A DNA stretch of 9,215 bases from Spirochaetaceae bacterium (GCA_003246505.1 QKAI01000443.1:1-9215), one strand, 5' to 3'; shown: positions 1 through 7,327, counted from the first letter of the stretch. Numbers and translations are program-made. Notes: generated by a model from the letters alone, not told the origin.

Positions 1-2477
1 ACATTCTCGAGGAAACGAAATTAGCAAGGCGCCTGATCCTGTGGATCGTTCTCCTTTTGACGGGGCTTACGTCGCTCATCCTGCTTATCCTGTTCCAGAG
101 AAAGGTGGAGGCGGAAAGGAACCACAGGGAAATACATGATCTTTATGATAACGCCCCCGTCGGGTATCTCTCGCTGGACGATAACTTCAATATCGTCAGG
201 ATCAACCGTAAAGCCCTTAAATGGCTTGGCTATGATAGGGACACCATCGCGGGGAAATTATCCTTTTACGATATTCTGGAGGAATCGAGCAGAACGGAAT
301 TTATGGAGAAGATATCCAGCAGAAGCTTATCCGGGGGCGATCACCTTGAGATGATGCTCAACCTGAAAGGGAAGGGGGATGGGGTCATGCCCGTGCTTTT
401 CTCTTCCAACAGGGAAGGGAGCGTGCCCGATAATGTCCTTTTCCTGGAGCGGGCCGTTCTGACCGATATGACGGAGAGGAATCGGATCCTGGATGAATTG
501 ATGAAGGCCAAGTCGGAAGCGGAGGAGGCGAACAAAGCCAAAAGCCGTTTCCTGGCGAACGTCAGCCATGAGATACGGACGCCCTTGAATGGAATCATCG
601 GATTGAGCTATCTGGAGATGAAGAAAGAGAACCGCCAGTTCGACGTGTTCCGCCGTATTTACAACCTTTCCACATCCCTGCTCGTTCTGATTAATAACAT
701 CCTCGATCTGACCAAGATACGGGAAGACAAGATAGTTCTTGAGAGCAGTCCCTTTGACTTTAATGAGACACTGCAGCTCATAGGCGATGCCCTTACCCCC
801 AAGGCGAACAGCCGGAAAATCGATTTCATCATCAACTACCCCTTTGATATGCCCATGCATTTCATAGGGGATTCGCTCAGGCTCAGAGAGGTGCTTTTGA
901 ATCTTCTTTCCAACGCCTTGAAATTTACGGAGCAGGGATTTGTCCTCCTTGGTATCGTTCCGGAGAAGGATGGAGAGAATAGGATGAATCTCAGTTTCTC
1001 GGTCAAGGACAGCGGGATTGGTATCGCGCCGGAGGCTCTGGATACGCTCTTTGACGAATTCACCCAGGAAGATTCGAGCACGACCAGAAAATACGGCGGG
1101 ACAGGATTGGGTCTGAATATTTCCAGGAACCTCGTTTCCCTTATGGGAGGCGAACTGACCGTAAGCAGCGAGAAGGGGCGGGGAAGCGAGTTCTGTTTTA
1201 CCGTAAATCTGGAGTTGGATCCCGAATTCAAGCAGGATGGCACTGTCATTCCCGGGGAGATCGCCAGGGCGTCGGTTATTGCCTATGTGACCAATGATAT
1301 CGTCGGCGAATCCCTGTCCCGCATATTGGCCTCCATGGGGATCCACCATGTCTTCTATGGTGACCGGGAGGAATTTCTCGCCTTCCTGGATGAGGCTCCC
1401 GGGGACAGAACCATGCGTTACGTCATAATCCATGATGAGCCGGCCCGGGATGGGGAACTGAATATTCTGGGGGAAATCATCAAAAGGGACAGAGAGGGGG
1501 TCAAGGCCAGGTATCTGCTGCTCCTGAATGAGGAACGCCTCGAATACGTAAGGGGCAGGCCGGACAGTTCATTTATCAGGGGTTACCTGAGAAAGCCCTT
1601 CACCGCCTCCACCATTTTGGATGCGATGATAAGGACCAGCGGATTTGAAGGGATTTCCATGAACTATCCCCGCCGGGATTACTTCAGGAGTGAATTCGGC
1701 TTGCGGGGATTGTCCGTACTGCTCGTGGATGATAATGAAATCAACAGGGAGATAGGGAAACAGCTCCTGGAAGATGTAGGCATTGTCGTCCGGGTCGCCG
1801 TTGACGGCAGGGACGCCGTCGAAAAAGTCACCCCGGGAATCGGTGATTTGGATTTGATACTCATGGATATCCAAATGCCGCGCCTGGATGGATTTGAAGC
1901 GACAGAAATCATCCGCAGGAAATATGGCCCGGAGGAACTTCCGATCATAGCCATGACGGCCCACTCCTTTGCGGAGGAGAGGGAGAAGGCGAAAGAATAT
2001 GCTATGAATGATTATATCACGAAACCCATAATACCGGATGTCCTATACAATACGCTGCACAGGTATTCCCATCATATGGACGAGGTCCCTGAGAAAGGAA
2101 TGGAAAGGGAGATCGACTACGGTATCATGATTCCCGGTGTCGATGCGGAAGAGGGGCTGGAAAGGATGAATTATAACTACGTTATCTATTCCGATATCCT
2201 TAAGCAATTCTATGACAAACATTCCAATCGGGATCTTCGGTCCCTCCGCGAAACGGCGGGGGATCGGGGGTTGATCTACTTTCACAACATTAAAAGTACG
2301 GCGGGAACACTGGGAATCAAGAGTATTCAGGAAATCTCTGAGAAGATTGAATCAATTCTCAAAGAACGGGACCGGGGGGAGGACCTGCAGATATTGATAG
2401 GGGATCTCGAAAGGACCCTGGATGGTGTTCTGGAGAACATTGGAAAATGGATAAAGGAAAATCAGATCTATTATTAG
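1..2477 (+). CDS. Membrane-bound hybrid sensor histidine kinase (5' end outside window)
   Basis: The reading frame is open from base 3, so the gene begins upstream and its sensor input domain is not visible. A transmembrane helix lies at about bases 33-95. A PAS domain follows (about 135-470; DNAPVGYLSLD-like start). The HisKA dimerisation helix contains NVSHEIRTPLNG, with the phosphoacceptor His at 567-569. The HATPase domain (about 864-1217) shows the N box (NLLSNALKFT), DSGIGI and GGTGLGLNIS. About 1266-1631 resembles a receiver domain but lacks the acidic pair. A canonical receiver (about 1710-2060) has the LVDDNE acidic pair, phosphoacceptor Asp at 1866-1868 (LMDIQMP), MTAHS and Lys at 2022-2024 (TKP). 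A C-terminal Hpt domain carries HNIKSTAGTLG with His at 2283-2285. It should run an internal His-Asp-His phosphorelay at the membrane. No separate output regulator is in the window, so target and ligand are unknown. Its bases are more AT-rich than the downstream genes. Confidence 0.93.
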   Translation, partial: ILEETKLARRLILWIVLLLTGLTSLILLILFQRKVEAERNHREIHDLYDNAPVGYLSLDDNFNIVRINRKALKWLGYDRDTIAGKLSFYDILEESSRTEFMEKISSRSLSGGDHLEMMLNLKGKGDGVMPVLFSSNREGSVPDNVLFLERAVLTDMTERNRILDELMKAKSEAEEANKAKSRFLANVSHEIRTPLNGIIGLSYLEMKKENRQFDVFRRIYNLSTSLLVLINNILDLTKIREDKIVLESSPFDFNETLQLIGDALTPKANSRKIDFIINYPFDMPMHFIGDSLRLREVLLNLLSNALKFTEQGFVLLGIVPEKDGENRMNLSFSVKDSGIGIAPEALDTLFDEFTQEDSSTTRKYGGTGLGLNISRNLVSLMGGELTVSSEKGRGSEFCFTVNLELDPEFKQDGTVIPGEIARASVIAYVTNDIVGESLSRILASMGIHHVFYGDREEFLAFLDEAPGDRTMRYVIIHDEPARDGELNILGEIIKRDREGVKARYLLLLNEERLEYVRGRPDSSFIRGYLRKPFTASTILDAMIRTSGFEGISMNYPRRDYFRSEFGLRGLSVLLVDDNEINREIGKQLLEDVGIVVRVAVDGRDAVEKVTPGIGDLDLILMDIQMPRLDGFEATEIIRRKYGPEELPIIAMTAHSFAEEREKAKEYAMNDYITKPIIPDVLYNTLHRYSHHMDEVPEKGMEREIDYGIMIPGVDAEEGLERMNYNYVIYSDILKQFYDKHSNRDLRSLRETAGDRGLIYFHNIKSTAGTLGIKSIQEISEKIESILKERDRGEDLQILIGDLERTLDGVLENIGKWIKENQIYY

Positions 2478-2503
2478 CTATCCGAGTATAGGGGAATATC
2501 GGC

Positions 2504-4417
2504 CTACCGGACGTGCTGGGTGTTTCTGCTGCGGAACACCTTGGGGGGCATATCCACCAGTTTGCGGAAGATGCTGCTGAAGTAATTGGGGTTTTTGAAG
2601 CCCGTCTCAAAGGCGATCTCCGTTATGGTCATGTTGCTGTTGAGAAGGAGCTCCTTGGCCTTTTCTATCCTGAGGCGGGTCAGATGTTCCAGAAAGGAGC
2701 TTCCCATCTCCTGTTTGAAGAGGGCCTGGAAATAGGAGGAGCTGATGCAAAGCTCCCGGGCCACGTCCCGGTTGGTAATGGGCTCCGCCAGATGCCGGGC
2801 CATGATCTCGTTGGCCTTCTCCACGATGATGGCGGCCCGGCTCCGGTAGGTGGTGGTCACATAGCCCAGGGTCCTCTCCAGAAGGTCCCGGAGCCAGACC
2901 TCCGCCTGATCCATGGTCGCCAGGTATTCCACATCCCGGAAGCACTCCTCCACCAGGATGTTCAGCTTCCGCTCGTCCGCTCCGGCGACTATGGCCGTGT
3001 CCGTCAGGGAGCCCGCCAGTTCCAGGAGGCGCAGCTTGAGCGATTCGGGGCGGTATTCTATGAACTCCCTGAACCGGGGCAGAAAACTTTCCATCAGGCT
3101 CAGGGAACTGTCCCTGTCCCCCATCTGCAGGGCCGAGAGGAGCTGCACCTTCTCCTTCGCCGGGTAACGGGGAACGGCGCTCTCGTCCTGCTGGATGTTG
3201 TTGATGTGGATGAGGCAGCAGCCCTCCAGCCTCTGGGCGTACTCCAGGGCGCTCAGGGCGTCGTAGTAGGAGGTCCTCAGGTCCTCCAGGCTGTCGTAGC
3301 TCCGGCCTATGCCTATCCAGGTCTTGAGGGAGCAGCCGGTTCGGATGTCCGCCTGTACCTTCTCCATCAGTTCTATGGGGACAAGATCCCGGTCGGGGTG
3401 GCGTATGTTCATGACGATCCCGATTTTGGTGTCGTCGAAGGGGATGATCAGATAGTTGTTCCACCCGGTCCACTTGTCCAGGTTCCGGGATATGATCTTT
3501 ACCGCGCTTCCAATCCGGGACATCTGCTTCATCGTGCCCCCGATGTCGTCCACCTCTATGACCGCGAAGGTGTCCAGCCCCTCCGATTTGCCCAGGCAGC
3601 GCAGGAGCTCCTTGAGCTTGCGGTTCGAGTACTTGCTCAGGGCCACGTTCTGAATGATGTCTTCCTTGATGACGGGAATCAGTTTTTCGTAGTTGTTATA
3701 AAGCTCCCTTATGTCCAGGATGACCCCCGCCCCGAAGAGGAGGGTGCTGAAGATGGAGAAGAAGTAGTAGATCCACCACTGCTTTGTCAGGGACCCGACG
3801 ATGAAGGTGCAGGCGAAGAGGAACACCCCGCTGTTGAAGAGGAAGACCTTGTTCTCCAGCCGCCTCCCCCGGCCCTCCTCCGTCTCGCAGGCGAGAAGAT
3901 TGATGGTGGAGTTCGCCAGGAGCAGAATGCCGATGAATACCTGGACCGAGATGGTCACCTCCCGCCCGAAGAAGGGGGGCATCCGGTCCGGGGTGAGGTT
4001 GTCGTAGCCCGTGAGCCCCCCCCACTGGAAGAGGGTCTTGCTGCCCACCGTCCCCAGGGTGTTGAAGACCACGTACATGACCGCGGCTATGAGCCCTATG
4101 CCGTAGATAGCCCCCTTGGCGGGTTTGCGCTTTCTGTCCGTAAAGAGGTTGGACGCCACGGAGATGGAGGTGATGCTGAAGGCGAAGAGGATGGTCATTC
4201 GGATGTTGACGATGATCAGGGGAACCGGGTACTGCCCCAGGAGCAGCTGCAGGGGGCGGCCCACCAGGAAGAGGCTGAAGGAGACCAGGAATATGACGAA
4301 GTGGACGAAGGAAGCGGTCCTGGGCTGATTGATCATGACGAAATAGAGGAAATAGATGAAGAAGAAGAGGCCTGCTATGCTGGGGATCAGCGTATCCGAA
4401 ATTACCTGAAAAGTCAT
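2504..4417 (-). CDS. Membrane-anchored AraC-family (YesN-like) transcriptional regulator
   Basis: This is a 637-residue protein from the ATG at 4415-4417. The N-terminal ~236 residues hold about seven hydrophobic helices (roughly 10-29, 37-55, 66-89, 103-120, 152-176, 190-211, 214-236), suggesting a membrane sensor. Residues ~283-410 resemble the GGDEF-like central domain of YesN/CdaR-type regulators, including IGIGRSYDSLEDLRTSY followed by ALSALEYA. Residues ~540-632 form an AraC DNA-binding domain with two helix-turn-helix units: ITNRDVARELCISSSYF, then MTITEIAFETGFKNPNYFS and a PPKVFR end. It lacks a receiver domain, so it is probably a one-component membrane sensor-regulator. A longer frame reaches a TTG at 4507, but the extra 30 residues resemble nothing and the ATG directly precedes the first helix, with AGGGA just upstream. 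It is divergent from the cupin/decarboxylase genes, its most likely local targets (inference). Confidence 0.9.
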   Translation of the reverse strand: MTFQVISDTLIPSIAGLFFFIYFLYFVMINQPRTASFVHFVIFLVSFSLFLVGRPLQLLLGQYPVPLIIVNIRMTILFAFSITSISVASNLFTDRKRKPAKGAIYGIGLIAAVMYVVFNTLGTVGSKTLFQWGGLTGYDNLTPDRMPPFFGREVTISVQVFIGILLLANSTINLLACETEEGRGRRLENKVFLFNSGVFLFACTFIVGSLTKQWWIYYFFSIFSTLLFGAGVILDIRELYNNYEKLIPVIKEDIIQNVALSKYSNRKLKELLRCLGKSEGLDTFAVIEVDDIGGTMKQMSRIGSAVKIISRNLDKWTGWNNYLIIPFDDTKIGIVMNIRHPDRDLVPIELMEKVQADIRTGCSLKTWIGIGRSYDSLEDLRTSYYDALSALEYAQRLEGCCLIHINNIQQDESAVPRYPAKEKVQLLSALQMGDRDSSLSLMESFLPRFREFIEYRPESLKLRLLELAGSLTDTAIVAGADERKLNILVEECFRDVEYLATMDQAEVWLRDLLERTLGYVTTTYRSRAAIIVEKANEIMARHLAEPITNRDVARELCISSSYFQALFKQEMGSSFLEHLTRLRIEKAKELLLNSNMTITEIAFETGFKNPNYFSSIFRKLVDMPPKVFRSRNTQHVR

Positions 4418-4427
4418 TTGAATCCCT

Positions 4428-4433
4428 ATTATA
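4428..4433 (-). promoter_or_regulatory. Candidate -10 box for the AraC-type regulator
   Basis: The minus strand reads a perfect TATAAT here, ending only 10 bases before the ATG at 4417. If it is used, transcription would start about three bases upstream of the start codon, giving a nearly leaderless mRNA that excludes the AGGGA ribosome-binding-like sequence. No convincing -35 hexamer is seen at the usual distance. It may be chance in AT-rich DNA. Confidence 0.3.
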
Positions 4434-4507
4434 CAATATGTTGGGCGAATTGGATAATTGTTTAATCGGCGGAATTGATGTAAATTCTTCTTTTGATCAT
4501 TTTTCAA

Positions 4508-4514
4508 AGAGGAG
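4508..4514 (+). promoter_or_regulatory. Orphan ribosome-binding site of the acetyltransferase remnant
   Basis: AGAGGAG lies eight bases before a TTG at 4523 that opens a short frame starting L-N-V-R-V, a plausible GNAT N-terminus. That frame stops after about 38 codons. The site is too far (18 bases) from the GTG at 4533 that opens the GNAT-tail frame. It looks like the surviving translation start of a gene that later lost its middle. Confidence 0.35.
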
Positions 4515-4522
4515 TCACCGAT

Positions 4523-4682
4523 TTGAACGTACGTGTCACCTCGCCTGTCCGTTTTCTCGGGAAACGACAGGGCGAAGCGGTTTTACGAGAAAATGGGTTT
4601 CAAATACAGGAATACCACCGAATTCCGAGTGGGAAATGAAATCCATGTGGATGAAATTTATGAGAGGAAAGGAGCGAACGGT
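4523..4682 (+). pseudogene. Remnant of a GNAT-family N-acetyltransferase gene (C-terminal tail)
   Basis: Between about 4533 and 4670 the frame encodes a segment beginning LSVFSGNDRAKRFYEKMGF and ending DEIYERK. This matches the classic end of GNAT acetyltransferases: the N-x-x-A-x-x-F-Y-E-K-x-G-F acetyl-CoA-side motif followed by a short terminal strand. A full GNAT domain is about 140-160 residues and only about 45 remain. An in-frame TGA at 4524-4526 closes the frame upstream. A ribosome-binding site and TTG start survive at 4508-4525 in another frame, consistent with loss of the central part of the gene (inference). The tail reads in frame, without a stop, into the cupin at 4683. A real GNAT-tail/cupin fusion starting at GTG 4533 cannot be excluded, but that start lacks a well-placed ribosome-binding site. 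Confidence 0.6.
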
Positions 4683-5045
4683 ATGGCGGATTATTATCAC
4701 CAGAGGAATCCCTTTGTGGTTCCCACCGGGGATGGGAAACTGATCGAAGAGCATTTCGGCCTGGCCAGCACGAGGGACGGTCAGGCCAGTCTGGCCCACA
4801 TGGTGGCCCCGCCCCGCTGGAGCGAGCCCTGGCAGCGCCCCGATTTTGACGAGTACACCTTTCTCTACCGGGGGAAAAAGAGGGTGGAGACCGATGAAGG
4901 GGAGATCATACTCCGTCCCGGGGAGTCCCTCCTGATCAAGGCGGGGACCCGCGTCCGCTACTCCAACCCCTTTGAGGAGGAGGCGGAGTATGTCTCCTTC
5001 TGCCTGCCCGCCTTCAGCCCCGATTCGGTCCACAGGGAGGGGTAG
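4683..5045 (+). CDS. Small single-domain cupin protein (EutQ-like family)
   Basis: This 120-residue protein starts at ATG 4683, eight bases after AAAGGAG (4668-4674). The start is preferred over the in-frame GTG at 4533, which would add an acetyltransferase remnant. The cupin barrel shows PDFDEYTFLYRGKKRVE (residues ~53-69), then LRPGESLLIKAGTRVRYSNP (~78-97) and the ending CLPAFSPDSVHRE (~107-119), which recalls small cupins annotated as EutQ-like or 'cupin domain-containing'. The canonical metal ligands are absent: no HxH is present in motif 1, and the motif 2 histidine position is Val91. Glu57 is the only obvious remaining ligand candidate. It is therefore more likely a small-molecule binding or isomerase-like protein than a metal dioxygenase (inference). 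It precedes the decarboxylase homologue by 63 bases and is probably co-expressed with it. Confidence 0.82.
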   Translation: MADYYHQRNPFVVPTGDGKLIEEHFGLASTRDGQASLAHMVAPPRWSEPWQRPDFDEYTFLYRGKKRVETDEGEIILRPGESLLIKAGTRVRYSNPFEEEAEYVSFCLPAFSPDSVHREG

Positions 5046-5047
5046 TC

Positions 5048-5070
5048 CCTTTTCTTATTTCAAGAAGAGG
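5048..5070 (+). repeat. Imperfect inverted repeat between cupin and decarboxylase genes
   Basis: The arms at 5048-5056 and 5062-5070 (CCTTTTCTT / AAGAAGAGG) form a 9-bp stem with one G-U pair around a five-base loop, two bases after the cupin stop codon. No T-run follows, so it is not a standard intrinsic terminator. It could be an mRNA-stability hairpin or an operator, and a TATACT hexamer lies just downstream at 5074-5079. Its function is unknown. Confidence 0.3.
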
Positions 5071-5108
5071 AATATACTGTTTCGCGCCATTCAAAAAAGG
5101 AGCGACCT

Positions 5109-6332
5109 ATGATATCCCATTGGTGGGAACGGAAAGATCTGAAATACAGCGAACAGGGCGAACTGACCCTGGGCGGATACTCCCTGGAACGGAGGGCGCG
5201 CCAGTCGGGCACTCCCTCCTTCTACTACAGCGCCGAAAGGGTCCGGCATAATCTGGAAGAGCTGGACCGGGTCCTGAGCCGCCACACCTTCAAACATAAA
5301 ATATACTATGCCATGAAAGCCAACCGCTTCATGCCCCTCATGACCTTTATGAAGAGCACCGGCCTTTGCGGGGTGGACGTCTGCTCCCCCAACGAGGTGG
5401 AGCACGCCCTGAGCTGCGGATTCCGGGCGGAGGAGATCTCCTACACGGGGACCTCCCTTTCGGACAACGACCTGGACCGGATCCTGCGCCACGACGGGCT
5501 GGTCCTCAACTGCGACGGCCTGAGCATGATCCGCCGGGTGGGGGAAAGAGCCCCGGGCCGGGAGATCGGCCTGCGCATCAATCCCGCCCTGGGAACGGGC
5601 TACGGCACCAACGAGCTGCTCCGCTACAGCGGCACGAAACCCAGCAAATTCGGGGTGTACGCCTCCGAGTTCCCCGAAGCCCTGGCCCTGGCGGAGAAGT
5701 ACGGCCTGAAGGTGGTGCGGATCCACTTCCATACGGGCTGCGGCTACCTTAACGGGCAGCTGGAGGTGTGGAAGCAGATTCTGGAGACCTGCCGGGAGTT
5801 TCTCAAGGACAGGGATACGATCCGGACCATCAACCTGGGAGGGGGGCTGGGCCGGCCCCTGACCTCCTCCGACCGCCCCCTGGACCTGGAGAAGTGGGGC
5901 CGGACGATCGCCGCAGTCTTCGGGACCGACCGCTACGAAATCAATGTGGAGCCCGGGGTTTATCCCGTGCAGGACGCGGGGGTTATGGTTCTGGAAGTCA
6001 ATACGGTGGAACGCAAATCCGGCCGTCTCTTCGCCGGGGTGAACGGGGGATTCAATCTGGCCATGGAGCCCGCCCACTACAAACTGCCCTGCGAACCCGT
6101 TCCCTGCCGCCTCCGGGAGAGGGAGGAGGACGCCTTTCATCCGGACCGGATGGGGGAGGTGACCGTGGCGGGCAATATCAACGAGGCCCTTGACCTGTGG
6201 ATCGAGGACCACCCCATGCCGGAGCTCAGGGAGGGGGATCTTCTGGCCTTTCTGAACACCGGGGCCTACGCCAGCGCCATGAGCTCCAACCACTGCATGA
6301 GGGGCACCTTCGCCGAGTACCTGCTGGTCTGA
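5109..6332 (+). CDS. Fold-type III PLP-dependent decarboxylase homologue (LysA-like, altered active site)
   Basis: This is a 407-residue protein with the layout of the diaminopimelate/ornithine/arginine decarboxylase group 2 family. An alanine-racemase-like PLP barrel carries the PLP-binding lysine in YAMKAN (Lys70), the HFHTG segment (residues 206-210) and the phosphate-binding NLGGGLG (242-248). A C-terminal beta domain ends in GAYASAMSSNH. ATG 5109 follows an excellent AAAAAAGGAG (5093-5102). Two family signatures differ. EPGR, whose Arg contacts substrate in LysA, is EPGV (281-284). The Cys of the GPxCES/xxD motif, which comes from the other subunit and acts in catalysis, aligns with Asn358 in GNINEALD. 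Substrate and perhaps reaction are therefore unlikely to be standard diaminopimelate decarboxylation, and lysA is not assigned. It is probably an amino-acid or amine decarboxylase in a pathway with the preceding cupin. Confidence 0.85.
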   Translation: MISHWWERKDLKYSEQGELTLGGYSLERRARQSGTPSFYYSAERVRHNLEELDRVLSRHTFKHKIYYAMKANRFMPLMTFMKSTGLCGVDVCSPNEVEHALSCGFRAEEISYTGTSLSDNDLDRILRHDGLVLNCDGLSMIRRVGERAPGREIGLRINPALGTGYGTNELLRYSGTKPSKFGVYASEFPEALALAEKYGLKVVRIHFHTGCGYLNGQLEVWKQILETCREFLKDRDTIRTINLGGGLGRPLTSSDRPLDLEKWGRTIAAVFGTDRYEINVEPGVYPVQDAGVMVLEVNTVERKSGRLFAGVNGGFNLAMEPAHYKLPCEPVPCRLREREEDAFHPDRMGEVTVAGNINEALDLWIEDHPMPELREGDLLAFLNTGAYASAMSSNHCMRGTFAEYLLV

Positions 6333-6333
6333 C

Positions 6334-6356
6334 GGGGCTTCCGCCGGTCCGGCCCC
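6334..6356. terminator. GC-rich hairpin between convergent genes, possible bidirectional terminator
   Basis: GGGGC (6334-6338) pairs with GCCCC (6352-6356) around a 13-base GC-rich loop. It sits exactly between the decarboxylase stop and the aldo/keto reductase stop, which are only 24 bases apart. No T-tract follows on either strand, so efficient intrinsic termination is doubtful. The position is the main argument. Confidence 0.35.
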
Positions 6357-7301
6357 TTACCGGCTGGCTTCGTCCAGGATCTCCCGGTCCTCCCTGTCCA
6401 GGGCGAGAAGGGGGGCCTGGGCGATCGTCTCCAGCTGCCCGGGGCTCGTGGCGCTCACAATGGGGGCGGTGATGTCCGGCTGGGCGAGAAGCCAGGCCAG
6501 GGAGACTGCCGCGGGGGAGCTTCCGTGCTTTTCCGCCACCCGGTCCAGGGCCGCAATGACCCCCAGGCCCTTGTCGTTCAGGTAGGCTTTGACCATCCCC
6601 GCCCGGGCCGAACCTTCCGCATCCTCCGGTTTCCTGTACTTGCCGGTCAGGAATCCGGCGGCCAGGGAGAAGTAGGGGAAGACGGAGAGGTTGTACTTTT
6701 CCGCCAATGGGCGGAACAGGGTTTCGTATTTCTCCCGCGCCATCAGATTATAATGGGGCTGCAGGACCGCATACCGGGGCAGGCCCAGCCGGTCCGAGGT
6801 TTCCAGGGATTCCCGCAGCCGTTCCGGGGTCAGGTTGGAGGCGCCTATGTGGCGGACCTTCCCCGCCCGGATGATCCGGTCATAGGCCCGGAGGGTTTCC
6901 TCCACCGGCGTTATCCCGTCGTCGAAGTGGGTGTAGTAGATATCTATCACACCCACCTGGAGACGGCGCAGGGATTCGTCCACGCTCTTGAGGATATGCT
7001 TACCGCTGCTGTCAACGGGGTGGTCCTTCGTTTCCGAGCCCACCTTGGTGGCTATGACCATGCGGTTCCTGTTGTTTCGGGACTTCATCCAGGAGCCAAT
7101 GATCTTCTCGCTCGTTTCCCCCACCCCGTTGTGCCACCAGGGGTAGGAATCGGCCGTATCGATAAAGTTGAACCCCCTGTCGGCGAAGGCGTCGAGGACC
7201 TCAAAGGACCGCTTTTCGTCCAGGGTCCATCCGAAGACGTTTCCCCCCAGGTTAACCGGGGCGATGGAAAGATCCGTATTCTTTATAGTGATTCTGTTCA
7301 T
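6357..7301 (-). CDS. Aldo/keto reductase
   Basis: This 314-residue NAD(P)H-dependent oxidoreductase has the AKR TIM barrel, and its length is typical. The catalytic tetrad is visible: Asp48 and Tyr53 in FIDTADSYPWW, Lys86 in IATKVG and His125 in IYYTHFDD. The family signatures GKVRHIGASN and LAWLLAQP, and the late cofactor-binding region around PIVSATSPGQLE, are also present. It resembles the AKR11/YajO/YhdN-like general stress or sugar-aldehyde reductases rather than a substrate-defined enzyme, and reduces an aldehyde or ketone in the cytoplasm. ATG 7299-7301 is preceded by AGAAGAGG about nine bases upstream. It is transcribed alone on the minus strand, divergent from the kinase-like gene and convergent with the decarboxylase, so it need not belong to either operon. 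Confidence 0.92.
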   Translation of the reverse strand: MNRITIKNTDLSIAPVNLGGNVFGWTLDEKRSFEVLDAFADRGFNFIDTADSYPWWHNGVGETSEKIIGSWMKSRNNRNRMVIATKVGSETKDHPVDSSGKHILKSVDESLRRLQVGVIDIYYTHFDDGITPVEETLRAYDRIIRAGKVRHIGASNLTPERLRESLETSDRLGLPRYAVLQPHYNLMAREKYETLFRPLAEKYNLSVFPYFSLAAGFLTGKYRKPEDAEGSARAGMVKAYLNDKGLGVIAALDRVAEKHGSSPAAVSLAWLLAQPDITAPIVSATSPGQLETIAQAPLLALDREDREILDEASR

Positions 7302-7327
7302 AAAATTAACCTCTTCTTTTGAAGTGA

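Noticed and set aside
327..1433. 368-codon minus-strand frame inside the histidine kinase
   Set aside because: It lies opposite intact HisKA/HATPase motifs and has no domain of its own.
2478..2503. Intrinsic terminator between the convergent kinase and regulator genes
   Set aside because: Only short complementary bits (CCGA/TCGG) are present, with no solid stem or T-run.
2513..4465. 650-codon open frame on the plus strand opposite the AraC-type regulator
   Set aside because: Its translation is low-complexity, rich in E, G, D, V and P, with no domain. It is the antisense shadow of a GC-rich gene with clear HTH motifs.
4418..4507. 30-residue N-terminal extension of the regulator from TTG 4507
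   Set aside because: The extension resembles nothing and would run through the likely promoter. The ATG at 4417 leads straight into the first membrane helix.
4438..4743. 101-codon plus-strand frame across the intergenic region and the cupin start
   Set aside because: It is out of frame with both the GNAT tail and the cupin and has no recognisable motif.
5091..6293. 400-codon open frame on the minus strand opposite the decarboxylase homologue
   Set aside because: It shows no recognisable motif, while the plus strand shows all PLP-barrel signatures and a strong ribosome-binding site.
5109..6332. Naming this gene lysA
   Set aside because: The EPGR arginine and the catalytic cysteine are both replaced, so the diaminopimelate decarboxylase assignment is not supported.
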